Below the pieces are notes generated by a model, which did no database searches, had not been told where the DNA came from, and worked only from the letters and a program-made list of their open reading frames with translations. This document shows positions 8,818-17,396 of a stretch of DNA of 64,000 nucleotides, piece after piece. The stretch's first letter is position 1. Every line of letters starts with the position of its first letter. Position numbers and translations under genes: made by a program. This DNA is from Salinimicrobium sediminis (lineage in GTDB: Bacteria; Bacteroidota; Bacteroidia; Flavobacteriales; Flavobacteriaceae), in assembly GCF_900215295.1 (NCBI RefSeq), contig NZ_OCMF01000003.1, positions 248,001-312,000 of the forward strand, in the 5' to 3' direction.

Positions 8818-10530
8818 GGCTTCATAGTACTCACTTTTTTTATGGATCCAGTCTAACTGTGCATATGCATTTTGGGCAAATTCCCTGTCTTTCTCTTTCA
8901 AAGCAAGAAATTCATCTTCCAGCTCAGGATAATCGTCCAGCAATTCTCTCGCAACATCTTCAAAAACATAAGGTGAAAAGTGCTCTTTTTGCTGCAGTAC
9001 ACTGTCAAAGAAATTCCAGCTAAAAAAAGAGTCAGGGGCTTCTGGCTCCAGCGTGGCCATGAGATATTTTGCCGCCCTTTGCTTCAAAGGTACAAATACA
9101 TCGCCTTTACGAATCTTTACCTCCTGGTTATATAATTCTACTTCCACATTAGTATGTGGGTAATGTCCTTCGTAAGGACTGCTGCTTGTCTGGTAATCCT
9201 TTATCCTGTATACCTCCACAACCATGCTGGTATCTTTTTCAAATGGAACCATTTTCACATTATTGAGTTCCAGTAGTTCCAGCACTTCCCACCATCCCTG
9301 GGGAATGATATATCCCTGTGGAATTTTTACCTCCCTGGTTGGTTTAAAGGTATTATAAAATGCTATTTCCCGTGTATAGGGTCGGGTGGTATCATATTTT
9401 AACCTTTCAAAACCTGTTACTTCGCTTTCAATACGATCTGCTTCGTAACCTTTGAAGTTGAGCGTGGAATTTTGTGTGCTGTCCACTTTGAAATCAAAAG
9501 CAAAAGTGTCTTTAGCCTGAAATTCCTGAAGATCCTGCTTTCTTAGCTTTCTAATAATCTCGAAATCTTCATCGGCAATATCGATCATGGAGCGCAACAA
9601 TTCATAAGTGCCTTTCACACGCCGGTCGTATGGCTTTAGCATGTGCGTTTCTACTATTATACCAAGTGTATTCCACAGAGAAGTATACCCGGTAGAATAA
9701 CGGGGAGTATCCAGAAACTGAGAGAATCCTTTTTCAGGTACATCCCCAAAGACATTTACATAAGGGGTGATCTCCCATTTCTTTTTTTTCAAGGCTTTTT
9801 CGAGAGCAGGTCGAAGATCGGTTTTAATGTAATTGCCGAGCGCTCCTCCCATCTGGTCGTGCTGCGTAAAAAGGTGAGTAAGCGTGTACTGGTAATCGGC
9901 ACCATTGCTCACATGAGTATCAATAAAAACATCAGGGTTTACGTGGTGGAAAATTTCGTAAAAGCCACGGGTATTTTTTGTGTCGGCTTTAATGAAGTCG
10001 CGATTGAGGTCGTAATTGCGGGCATTTCCGCGGAAACCATATTCTTTTGGGCCATTCTGGTTCGTACGCGTAAAGGAATTCCGGTTAAGGGCACCTCCAA
10101 TATTATAAATAGGGATAGTGGCGATCACTGTATTTTCCGGAAGTGTAATGGAATCCTGCGCCAGGTCCCTAAAAAGCATCATGGTAGCATCTATGCCGTC
10201 GCTCTCCCCTGGATGAATGCCGTTATTTATCAACACGATGGTATGATCTTTCCTAAGGCTTTCAAAGTCAAAGTCCTTATTGCGGCTATACACCATAAGG
10301 TGCAGGGGTTCTCCGCTATCGGTTTCACCAAGGATCTGGAGATCTACAGAGGAATAAACCGCGGCCAGGTTTTCGTAAAAATCAATGACTTCTGTATAAG
10401 TGGCCGTTTCTGTGCCGCCACTTTTCTCAAATACAGTAGTGAAATCATAGTCCTGTTCCAGGATGTAATTTGAAAAATCGCAGGAACTAAGGCTAATTCC
10501 CAGGGTTATCCACAGCAGGATCTTTTTCAT
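8779..10530 (-). CDS. M14-family zinc carboxypeptidase lipoprotein
   Basis: Probable exported metallopeptidase. The chosen start MKKILLWITLGISLSSC gives an SpII signal peptide with lipobox LSSC, so the mature protein should be lipid-anchored. The zinc-binding HPGE of M14 peptidases occurs in NNGIHPGESDG, and DTHVSNGADYQY carries the third zinc ligand His. The region IVETHMLKPY fits the C-terminal part of the catalytic domain. About 583 residues, with a long C-terminal extension. Specific substrate unknown. Divergent from a TonB receptor gene. Confidence 0.88.
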   Translation of the reverse strand: MKKILLWITLGISLSSCDFSNYILEQDYDFTTVFEKSGGTETATYTEVIDFYENLAAVYSSVDLQILGETDSGEPLHLMVYSRNKDFDFESLRKDHTIVLINNGIHPGESDGIDATMMLFRDLAQDSITLPENTVIATIPIYNIGGALNRNSFTRTNQNGPKEYGFRGNARNYDLNRDFIKADTKNTRGFYEIFHHVNPDVFIDTHVSNGADYQYTLTHLFTQHDQMGGALGNYIKTDLRPALEKALKKKKWEITPYVNVFGDVPEKGFSQFLDTPRYSTGYTSLWNTLGIIVETHMLKPYDRRVKGTYELLRSMIDIADEDFEIIRKLRKQDLQEFQAKDTFAFDFKVDSTQNSTLNFKGYEADRIESEVTGFERLKYDTTRPYTREIAFYNTFKPTREVKIPQGYIIPQGWWEVLELLELNNVKMVPFEKDTSMVVEVYRIKDYQTSSSPYEGHYPHTNVEVELYNQEVKIRKGDVFVPLKQRAAKYLMATLEPEAPDSFFSWNFFDSVLQQKEHFSPYVFEDVARELLDDYPELEDEFLALKEKDREFAQNAYAQLDWIHKKSEYYEASHMRYPIFRVKR

Positions 10531-10638
10531 CAGGATATTTTTAACGGCCTCAAACTTAAAGAAAAACTTCAAAAGCATAAAGAAGTGCAAAGGATAAAGC
10601 CAATTTTTAAATATACCTTATTTTAGCACAGGCTGTAA

Positions 10639-10646
10639 CAAAATTA
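10639..10646 (-). promoter_or_regulatory. Candidate -7 element for the M14 peptidase
   Basis: The minus strand reads TAATTTTG, an exact TAnnTTTG match about 108 bases before the start. A TTTG lies only 13 bases further up, shorter than the usual spacing. Confidence 0.3.
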
Positions 10647-10706
10647 CTGATTCACCGGTCAAAAATGGCATTTTTGGCACCCCTTACTTTTAGAAAATTC
10701 TAAGTC

Positions 10707-12995
10707 TTGAAAAAAATTTTATCCTTCATCTGCCTTTTATTGTTCTTCCAAAGTACCACTGCACAAAAAATAAGCGGAAGAATTATTGACGCTTTTACCA
10801 ACGAACCTCTTGAAAATGTAAACATTTCTGCGGAAGGCTCTCTGGAAGCCACTTTTTCTGATGCCTCCGGAAGCTTTTATTTTCCTGCTGAAAGTTTTCC
10901 GCTGAATCTCATTTTTGAAATGCCGGGATACGGCCGAAAGATCCTCTTCTTGAAAACTCCTGAAGATGATCTTCTCATCTATATGGCTCCGGCTGAAGGT
11001 TCACTCGCCGAAGTTGTTCTTCGAAGTACTATTATTCCACAGGAATTACTGGAGACTCCTGCTTCGGTTTCTGTCCTGTCATCGAGCGATCTGGAGCGAT
11101 TTGATGAAACCAATCTTATGCAGAACTTCAGTACTGTAGCCGGTGTAAATGTGCATCAGGGGGCGCTCAACACCAATAAAATGAGTATCCGGGGAGTGGG
11201 AGCGAGGTCGCAATACAGCACCAATCGAGTAAAAGCCTATTTTATGGAGATCCCCATTTCTTCTGCCGAAGGCGAAACCACCTTAGATGACCTTGATCCT
11301 GCCATGATTGGCAGAGCCGAGATCATCAAAGGACCTGTCTCCAGCGTGTATGGAGCCGGCCTGGGGGGAGTGATCACTCTTTTGCCTGCCGAAGCTGAAT
11401 CGGGAACCCATGTAGGGGCAAAGACAACTTTTGGCAGTTATGGCCTTATTAAAGGTAATTTTAAGGCCTCCCATGCTTCAGAAACCACCAATGTTGTAGC
11501 CACCTATAATCATTTGCAAAGCGATGGCTGGCGCGAGAATGGAGCTTACAACCGGGATGGTTTTACTGTTTACGGAAAGTTTTCCGGTGGGGAGAAAAAT
11601 TTAATTTCGGTTTTTGGGAATTTCGTGCGGTTAAAGGCTTTTATTCCAAGCTCTGTAAACAAGGAAACCCTTGAAAATGATCCTTCTTCGGCAGCTTTTA
11701 CCTGGGCAGCTGCACAGGGTTACGAGTCTTACGACAAAGGTCTCTTCGGGATTTCCAATACCTATCGATTCTCTCCGGCTTTTGAAAATGTTACAAGTGG
11801 ATACTTCAGGTTTAGAGATGCCTATGAACCACGACCATTTGATATTTTAAACGAGGGGCAATTTGCAACCGGGGCCCGCACAAAATTCAGCTTCGAAAAT
11901 CCTTTTTTTGAAGCCGATTCCCAATTGAGTATTGGTGCCGAGGTTTATAGGGAATGGTACGATACAGCTACTTTTGAAAATTTGTACGGGGAATTTGAAG
12001 GGCAGGGCAGCATTCCGGGCAATATCCTTAGTAACAATGAACAGGACAGGAGGTACTACAATCTTTTTGCACAGTACAATATTGAAATTCTGCCAAAGCT
12101 GCAGTTAGAGGCAGGGGTAAACTTAAACTCCACTTCATATGAACTTAATGATGTTTATGCTGAAGATGAAATAGATCAATCCGGCGACTACAGGTTTGAA
12201 ACAGTACTTTCTCCACGATTGGGAGCTGTTTATTCTTTGAAACCCGCCAAGAATTTTTATGCCTCCATCAGCCATGGATTTTCAACTCCTACAGTTGCAG
12301 AAACTTTGACTCCCGAAGGTCTAATAAACACCTCACTTCAACCTGAAACCGGCATCAATTACGAAATTGGCTTTAAAGGAAATTTCTTTAATAACAGGCT
12401 GTATGCAGAAGTTGCTGCATTTTCAATTCAGGTTGAGGATTTATTAGTATCAGAACGGGTGGCCGAAGATCAATACATTGGCCGCAACGCCGGGAGGACC
12501 GATCATAACGGACTGGAACTGCTGCTTAATTATAATTTCAAGATCACCAACAACCTTCGGGCGCGATCTTTTGTGAACGCTGCTTTTAATTCTTTTAAGT
12601 TTGATGAATTCGTAGATGAAGGAGAAGATTTTTCCGGAAACAACCTACCTGCCGTGCCTCAAAAAACCCTAAACGCCGGATTGGATTTTCTCCACACCTC
12701 CGGAATTTCGTTGCGAGCTACCTGGCAGCATGAGGGGGAGATGCCTTTGAACGATGCGAATTCCGAATTCAGGGAAGGCTACAATCTTTTAAACCTAAAA
12801 ACCTCCTGGACCTCGGAAATTTTCAGCAACTGGAGTACCGAAATCTGTGCAGGATTGAACAATGTTTTGGATGAAGCCTACGCTGCTTCGGTCATTCCAA
12901 ATGCTGTTGGTTTTGGTGGAACCGCACCCAGATATTTTTACCCGGGAATGCCGCGGAATTGGTTTGGAGGCTTAGCTATTGAATATAATTTTTAG
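10707..12995 (+). CDS. TonB-dependent outer-membrane receptor (FecA/siderophore-like)
   Basis: Outer-membrane active transporter. A signal peptide (MKKILSFICLLLFFQSTTAQ) is followed by a carboxypeptidase-regulatory-like domain (KISGRIIDAFTNEPLENVNI, about 21-100). A plug with NKMSIRGVGARSQYSTNRVKAY and AEIIKGPVSSVYGAGLGGVI comes next, then a beta barrel ending in aromatic FGGLAIEYNF. The start codon is TTG. The plug resembles iron-siderophore receptors more than SusC, but no siderophore or heme gene is nearby, so the ligand is unknown. Confidence 0.9.
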   Translation: MKKILSFICLLLFFQSTTAQKISGRIIDAFTNEPLENVNISAEGSLEATFSDASGSFYFPAESFPLNLIFEMPGYGRKILFLKTPEDDLLIYMAPAEGSLAEVVLRSTIIPQELLETPASVSVLSSSDLERFDETNLMQNFSTVAGVNVHQGALNTNKMSIRGVGARSQYSTNRVKAYFMEIPISSAEGETTLDDLDPAMIGRAEIIKGPVSSVYGAGLGGVITLLPAEAESGTHVGAKTTFGSYGLIKGNFKASHASETTNVVATYNHLQSDGWRENGAYNRDGFTVYGKFSGGEKNLISVFGNFVRLKAFIPSSVNKETLENDPSSAAFTWAAAQGYESYDKGLFGISNTYRFSPAFENVTSGYFRFRDAYEPRPFDILNEGQFATGARTKFSFENPFFEADSQLSIGAEVYREWYDTATFENLYGEFEGQGSIPGNILSNNEQDRRYYNLFAQYNIEILPKLQLEAGVNLNSTSYELNDVYAEDEIDQSGDYRFETVLSPRLGAVYSLKPAKNFYASISHGFSTPTVAETLTPEGLINTSLQPETGINYEIGFKGNFFNNRLYAEVAAFSIQVEDLLVSERVAEDQYIGRNAGRTDHNGLELLLNYNFKITNNLRARSFVNAAFNSFKFDEFVDEGEDFSGNNLPAVPQKTLNAGLDFLHTSGISLRATWQHEGEMPLNDANSEFREGYNLLNLKTSWTSEIFSNWSTEICAGLNNVLDEAYAASVIPNAVGFGGTAPRYFYPGMPRNWFGGLAIEYNF

Positions 12996-13010
12996 TGGGA
13001 TTCAAATCTG

Positions 13011-13031
13011 CAAGGTCTTTTTGAGACCTTG
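13011..13031. terminator. Hairpin between the TonB receptor and coaD
   Basis: An 8-bp stem, CAAGGTCT/AGACCTTG, with a five-base loop sits between convergent genes. The T-run is weak (TAGGTTTTA), so this could be a decayed intergenic repeat rather than a terminator. Confidence 0.5.
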
Positions 13032-13053
13032 TAGGTTTTAGAAATTTTGAATC

Positions 13054-13515
13054 TTAAATCTTGAATCCCTTTACAACATCGGGCACCATGAATTCATACT
13101 TCCCGCCGTGGCGTATCACATCTCGTACTACGGTTGAAGAAATATGACTTTTTCCGGAGGAGGTGAGGAGAAATACAGATTCAATTCCGGAGAGCTTATA
13201 ATTGGTTTGGCCAATGGTCTTTTCATATTCCAGGTCAATAGCGTTCCGCAATCCGCGTAAGATGAATCCGGCATTTTGTTCCTTGCAAAAATCTACGGTC
13301 AAACCTTTATAGGTCATTACCTTTACTTTCGGTTCATCTTTATAGGTTTCTTCCAAAAAATGTACTCGCTGTTCCAGGGTAAACATATATTTTTTATCAG
13401 AATTGGTGCCAATTGCGAGGATGATCTCGTCAAACAAAGGCAGTGCCCTGTCAATTATATCTGTATGTCCCAAAGTCACTGGATCAAAAGACCCCGGAAA
13501 AACGGCTTTTCTCAT
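13054..13515 (-). CDS. coaD: Phosphopantetheine adenylyltransferase
   Basis: Penultimate step of coenzyme A synthesis: joins AMP to 4'-phosphopantetheine. The 153-residue chain begins MRKAVFPGSFDPVTLGH, which holds the nucleotidyltransferase TxGH motif. RGLRNAIDLEYE and the C-terminal ISSTVVRDV are also conserved. It lies downstream of ddl in the same direction with a gap of about 93 bases. Confidence 0.97.
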   Translation of the reverse strand: MRKAVFPGSFDPVTLGHTDIIDRALPLFDEIILAIGTNSDKKYMFTLEQRVHFLEETYKDEPKVKVMTYKGLTVDFCKEQNAGFILRGLRNAIDLEYEKTIGQTNYKLSGIESVFLLTSSGKSHISSTVVRDVIRHGGKYEFMVPDVVKGFKI

Positions 13516-13608
13516 ACCTCAATATTTGTTCTAAATTATGAATTTCTAACGACTCGACCTTTGCAGACCTTTAAAAGCAAGTCTTGATTCCCGGCTCTTG
13601 TCTGTTGT

Positions 13609-14583
13609 TTATTTCATCGCAGCCTCAATTGCACTTCCGAATAGTTCTTCAAGTGAGATTCCTGCAGCCCTCGCCTGCTGCGGCAAAATACTGGCTTCAC
13701 TTAATCCAGGGTTGGTATTGATCTCAATAAAATGCGGCTCATTGTTATGAAAAATGAATTCAGATCTTGAGAAACCTTTCATCTTCAGCTTCCGGTAGAT
13801 GAGTTTAGCGATCTCCTGAACCTCTTTTGTTTGATCATCTGATAGTCGGGCGGGAGTGATCTCCTGGGATTTTCCGAGGTACTTGGCTTCATAGTCAAAA
13901 AACTCATTTTCAGAAACAATTTCGGTAACGGGCAGTGCGGTGATCTCTCCGTTGTGCGTGATCACACCCACAGAAACTTCGGTACCGTCAAGAAAAGATT
14001 CAATGATGATCTCATTATCTTCTTTAAAAGCAAACTTTGTCGCCTGTATAATATCATCCTTCGATTTAACCTTGGTGATCCCAAAGCTGCTTCCGGCTTT
14101 ATTTGCTTTAACAAAGCAGGGCAAGCCAACTTTTTCTACGATTTCATCAGGATCGATTTCATCTCCCTTGTCAACAAAATAGTTCACAGCAGTTTTAACT
14201 CCGTATGGCCTCAACACGCTTATCAGATCCCGTTTATTAAAAGTTAGCGCCGACTGATAAAAATCGCAGGAAGTCTGCGGAATTCCTATTAGTTCCAGGT
14301 AGGCCTGCAACAACCCATTTTCACCGGGAGTACCGTGGATGGTATTAAAAACGCAATCAAAGGTGATGAGTTTTCCCTTAATGTTGACGGTAAAGTTACT
14401 GCGGTTTAGAGGGTAGGGGGTATCATCATCGGTAACTACAAACCACTCCTTTTGTAGGATATGTACCCGGTAAGGGTTGTATTTATTGCGATCAAGATTT
14501 TTATATACCACATTTCCACTGTTGATGGAGATACGGTATTCGCTGGAAAAGCCGCCCATGGCTATGGCTATATTCTTCTTCAT
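13609..14583 (-). CDS. ddl: D-alanine--D-alanine ligase
   Basis: Makes the D-Ala-D-Ala dipeptide for peptidoglycan. An ATP-grasp enzyme of 324 residues from the start MKKNIAIAMGGFSSEY. The Ddl motifs HGTPGENGLLQAYLE, the ATP-grasp core around CFVKANKAGSSFGITKV and the C-terminal EINTNPGLSEASILPQQ are all visible. An upstream in-frame extension is rejected because it is basic and lies over the promoter. A full -33/-7 promoter precedes it. Confidence 0.96.
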   Translation of the reverse strand: MKKNIAIAMGGFSSEYRISINSGNVVYKNLDRNKYNPYRVHILQKEWFVVTDDDTPYPLNRSNFTVNIKGKLITFDCVFNTIHGTPGENGLLQAYLELIGIPQTSCDFYQSALTFNKRDLISVLRPYGVKTAVNYFVDKGDEIDPDEIVEKVGLPCFVKANKAGSSFGITKVKSKDDIIQATKFAFKEDNEIIIESFLDGTEVSVGVITHNGEITALPVTEIVSENEFFDYEAKYLGKSQEITPARLSDDQTKEVQEIAKLIYRKLKMKGFSRSEFIFHNNEPHFIEINTNPGLSEASILPQQARAAGISLEELFGSAIEAAMK

Positions 14584-14612
14584 ATTAAATAAGGCCCGGT
14601 GTTTTACGTTAA

Positions 14613-14645
14613 CAAAAGTAGGGACTATAAATGAATGTCTGCAAA
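14613..14645 (-). promoter_or_regulatory. Promoter of ddl (-33 TTTG, -7 TACTTTTG)
   Basis: On the minus strand TTTG (14645-14642) is followed after 21 bases by TACTTTTG (14620-14613), an exact TAnnTTTG. The ATG is 29 bases further. This spacing fits the Bacteroidetes primary sigma factor. Confidence 0.55.
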
Positions 14646-14659
14646 ACCACCTGATTTTA

Positions 14660-14667
14660 TATCTTTG
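14660..14667 (+). promoter_or_regulatory. Candidate -7 element for the PASTA-rluD pair
   Basis: TATCTTTG, an exact TAnnTTTG match, ends 16 bases before the PASTA gene ATG. No clear -33 element. Confidence 0.45.
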
Positions 14668-14683
14668 TTTTTTATTCTGAACT

Positions 14684-15325
14684 ATGAGTTTTTTCCGTTT
14701 TCTCTTTAGCAAAACCTTTTTAATTCAACTGGTTTTAGCCGTTTTTGCGCTCGTTTTGATCGCTTTTATTATTTTAAAATGGTTGGATTTTTCCACCAAC
14801 CAGGACCAGCGAATCACTGTTCCCAACCTGGCACGCTTATCTCTTGACAAGGTAGACGAGCAGCTCGGGGAACTTGATCTGCGAAGGGAGATCCTGGATT
14901 CAGCCAATTATAATCCTGAGTTTCCGCCATATTCTGTGATAGATCAGGTGCCGATTCCTGGGAAGCAGGTGAAGGAAAACCGAAAGATATACATCACTTT
15001 AAACCCTTCAGGATTTACCAAAGTGGAGATTCCGGAGAATTTGATCCGCAGAACAAGAAGACAGGTGGAGCCTACTTTGCGGTCCCTCGGATTCGAGATT
15101 GGTACCATTTCCTATAAACCTGATGTTGCCAAAGATGTGGTACTTGAAATGCGGCACAACGGACAGCTGGTGGAACCCGGAATGAAACTTATGAAAACTT
15201 CGAAGATCGACCTGATCCTGGGTGATGGCTCCGGAAGATACGGAATGGATGAAGAGGACGAGGCTGAAACTACAGCCGAAGAGCAAATTATAAATGACCT
15301 GGAAGAAGAAGAATATGATTTCTGA
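14684..15325 (+). CDS. PASTA-domain membrane protein
   Basis: The 213-residue protein has one N-terminal membrane helix (about 11-33), then two to three PASTA-type repeats. For example, ITVPNLARLSLDKVDEQLGEL and the following PYSVIDQVPIPGKQVKENRKIYITL match the usual V-P-(x)-L...G...P-x-G-x-x-V pattern. PASTA domains bind peptidoglycan or beta-lactams in kinases and PBPs. Here there is no kinase or transpeptidase domain. The position beside ddl fits a cell-wall role but that is inference. The C-terminus is acidic and overlaps the rluD start. Confidence 0.88.
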   Translation: MSFFRFLFSKTFLIQLVLAVFALVLIAFIILKWLDFSTNQDQRITVPNLARLSLDKVDEQLGELDLRREILDSANYNPEFPPYSVIDQVPIPGKQVKENRKIYITLNPSGFTKVEIPENLIRRTRRQVEPTLRSLGFEIGTISYKPDVAKDVVLEMRHNGQLVEPGMKLMKTSKIDLILGDGSGRYGMDEEDEAETTAEEQIINDLEEEEYDF

Positions 15326-16370
15326 AAATAACATACCCGAACCTGATGAAAATGATGATGAGCTTTACGAACATCACAGGTTTGTAGCAGATAAAGGTCA
15401 ACAGCCGCTGCGGGTCGATAAGTTTCTTATGAACTATATCGAAAAAGCCACGCGCAACAAGATCCAGACTGCAGCAAAAGAAGGAAACATTCATGTGAAT
15501 GAGGTTCCGGTAAAGTCGAACTATAAAGTAAAACCAGGAGATGTGGTGCAGGTAATGTTTGAACATCCTCCCTATGAATTCCTGCTTACCCCCGAAAATA
15601 TTCCGCTGGACATCGTTTATGAAGATGACGCTTTATTGGTGGTGAATAAACCCGCCGGTATGGTTGTGCATCCCGGCCATGGAAATTATAGCGGAACCCT
15701 GATCAATGCCCTGGTCTATCATTTCGAGAACCTGCCGCAGAATTCAGATGAAAGACCCGGACTCGTTCATAGAATAGATAAAGATACCAGCGGACTTTTA
15801 GTGGTAGCCAGGACAGAGCAGGCAATGACCAAACTCGCAAAACAATTCTTTGACAAGAGTAGTGAGCGCGAATATGTGGCGCTGGTTTGGGGAAATGTTG
15901 AGGAAGACGAAGGCACTATTGAAGGCAATATTGGTCGCCATCCAAAAAACAGGCTTCAGAATACCGTTTATTTAGGAGATGATGAAGATAAGGGGAAACC
16001 TGCGGTAACCCGATATAAGGTTCTTGAGCGGTTAGGATATGTCACTCTTGTGTCCTGTAAGCTTGAAACCGGGCGTACCCACCAGATACGTGTGCACATG
16101 AAGCACATTGGTCACACCTTATTCAATGATGAGCGTTATGGAGGGGACAAGATCCTTAAAGGAACCACTTTTACAAAATATAAGCAGTTCGTGGAAAACT
16201 GTTTCAAGGTGCTGCCAAGGCAGGCGCTGCACGCGAAAACTCTTGGTTTTAAACATCCGGTAAGCGGGGAGTGGCTGAGTTTTGATACTCCGATCCCCGA
16301 GGATATGCAGCAGTGTATCGAGCGATGGAGAAATTACGCGAAAAACCAAAAGGAATTTATTGATGAATAA
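15315..16370 (+). CDS. rluD: RluA/RluD-family 23S rRNA pseudouridine synthase
   Basis: Converts specific uridines in large-subunit rRNA to pseudouridine. An S4 RNA-binding domain occupies about the first 80 residues (VDKFLMNYIEKATRNKIQTA). The catalytic domain has HRIDKDTSGLL with the catalytic Asp and the motif LETGRTHQIRVHM. The start MISENNIPEP overlaps the PASTA gene by 11 bases; an alternative start 21 bases earlier is possible. RluD is the likely paralog, but RluA/RluC cannot be excluded by eye. Confidence 0.88.
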   Translation: MISENNIPEPDENDDELYEHHRFVADKGQQPLRVDKFLMNYIEKATRNKIQTAAKEGNIHVNEVPVKSNYKVKPGDVVQVMFEHPPYEFLLTPENIPLDIVYEDDALLVVNKPAGMVVHPGHGNYSGTLINALVYHFENLPQNSDERPGLVHRIDKDTSGLLVVARTEQAMTKLAKQFFDKSSEREYVALVWGNVEEDEGTIEGNIGRHPKNRLQNTVYLGDDEDKGKPAVTRYKVLERLGYVTLVSCKLETGRTHQIRVHMKHIGHTLFNDERYGGDKILKGTTFTKYKQFVENCFKVLPRQALHAKTLGFKHPVSGEWLSFDTPIPEDMQQCIERWRNYAKNQKEFIDE

Positions 16371-16403
16371 ACCTTTTTTATAGCAGTATCAACAGGAAAG
16401 AAC

Positions 16404-16442
16404 AATCCCGGCAGGAAAACCCTCCGGGATTTTATATTTTTG
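16404..16442 (+). terminator. Terminator after rluD
   Basis: Stem AATCCCGG (16404-16411) with CCGGGATT (16424-16431) has a three-base inner AGG/CCT stem. A T-rich tail, TTTATATTTTT, follows. The last eight bases of this tail plus G are also a perfect -7 box. Confidence 0.75.
16435..16442 (+). promoter_or_regulatory. Candidate -7 element for yaaA inside the terminator tail
   Basis: TATTTTTG is an exact TAnnTTTG match built from the U-tract of the preceding terminator, 42 bases before the yaaA ATG. No -33 element is evident. Confidence 0.35.
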
Positions 16443-16484
16443 AGTACTAATTACAAACACCTTTTTCTTCGGAAAGTCAAGTAT

Positions 16485-17246
16485 ATGAAAATAGTAGTTT
16501 CCCCCGCAAAAACATTAGATTATAAAAGTAAACTGCCCACAAATCGAGGCACTCAGCCTGCATTTTTAGACACCACTGCCACCATCAACCGGAAGCTGTC
16601 CCGTATGTCTAAAAAAGAGATTTCTAAACTCATGGACATTAGCGATAAGCTTGCCGATCTCAATCACACCCGCTATCAGGAATTTGAGGAGGAGCATAAC
16701 AAGAAAAATTCCCGTCCCGCGGCATATGCATTTGCCGGAGATGTCTATACAGGCCTTGACGCCTATACAATTCCGGTGGAAAAGATCGATTTTATGCAGG
16801 ATTCCCTGCGCATCCTTTCCGGTTACTATGGCATTCTTCGCCCCCTCGACCTTATCCAGCCATACCGCCTTGAAATGGGAACTTCTTTGGGGGTGGGCCG
16901 CAAAAAGAACCTGTATGAAGTATGGCAGGAAAAGATCACAGATTTCCTGAATAGTGAACTAAAGGAGAACGAGCTCTTCGTAAACCTGGCGAGTATGGAA
17001 TATTTCAAGGCGATAAATACAGATAAGTTGAAGACACCCGTGATCTCTCCTGTTTTTAAGGATTTTAAAAATGGTGAATTGAAGATCATTAGCTTCTTTG
17101 CCAAAAAAGCCAGGGGATCAATGGCCAGATTTATCATTGATACCGAAGCTCAAACTCTTGAAGACCTCAGGAATTTTGACTACGACGGATATAGATTTTC
17201 TGCCGAAGAAACCTTAGAAGAAAAGGAGCCGGTTTTTACCAGGTAG
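16485..17246 (+). CDS. yaaA: Peroxide stress protein YaaA (DUF328/UPF0246)
   Basis: Family that protects against oxidative DNA damage by limiting free iron in E. coli. The start [18 protein letters not shown] is the typical N-terminus; an upstream TTG would add 15 unconserved residues. Further blocks are [21 protein letters not shown] and [14 protein letters not shown]. The length of 253 residues is normal. It is transcribed alone, between two terminators. Confidence 0.93.
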   Translation: MKIVVSPAKTLDYKSKLPTNRGTQPAFLDTTATINRKLSRMSKKEISKLMDISDKLADLNHTRYQEFEEEHNKKNSRPAAYAFAGDVYTGLDAYTIPVEKIDFMQDSLRILSGYYGILRPLDLIQPYRLEMGTSLGVGRKKNLYEVWQEKITDFLNSELKENELFVNLASMEYFKAINTDKLKTPVISPVFKDFKNGELKIISFFAKKARGSMARFIIDTEAQTLEDLRNFDYDGYRFSAEETLEEKEPVFTR

Positions 17247-17277
17247 CTTCAGCAGCAGTTTATTGTTAAAGTATTTC

Positions 17278-17306
17278 AAAAAGCGGTGCCTCACCGCTTT
17301 TTTCTT
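17278..17306 (+). terminator. Terminator after yaaA
   Basis: Perfect 11-bp stem, AAAAAGCGGTG (17278-17288) with CACCGCTTTTT (17292-17302), three-base loop, then TTCTTTTT. Confidence 0.9.
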
Positions 17307-17323
17307 TTTAATTTCTGAAAAAT

Positions 17324-17335
17324 GGAGACCTCTCC
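17324..17335. repeat. GGAGACCTCTCC inverted repeat upstream of pyruvate carboxylase
   Basis: Five-base arms GGAGA/TCTCC flank CC, about 62 bases before the pyc start. A near -7 box TAATTTTA lies at 17373-17380. A possible operator; function unproven. Confidence 0.35.
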
Positions 17336-17396
17336 AAAATGTCATTTTAGAAAGGTCTTTCCGAAGCATATTTAATTTTAAAAGCAACTTCAGAAA

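Noticed and set aside
9643-10473. Rightward 276-codon open frame
   Set aside because: It lies fully antisense to the M14 peptidase gene, whose signal peptide and zinc motifs are clear; the antisense product is Arg/Ile/Phe-rich without family features.
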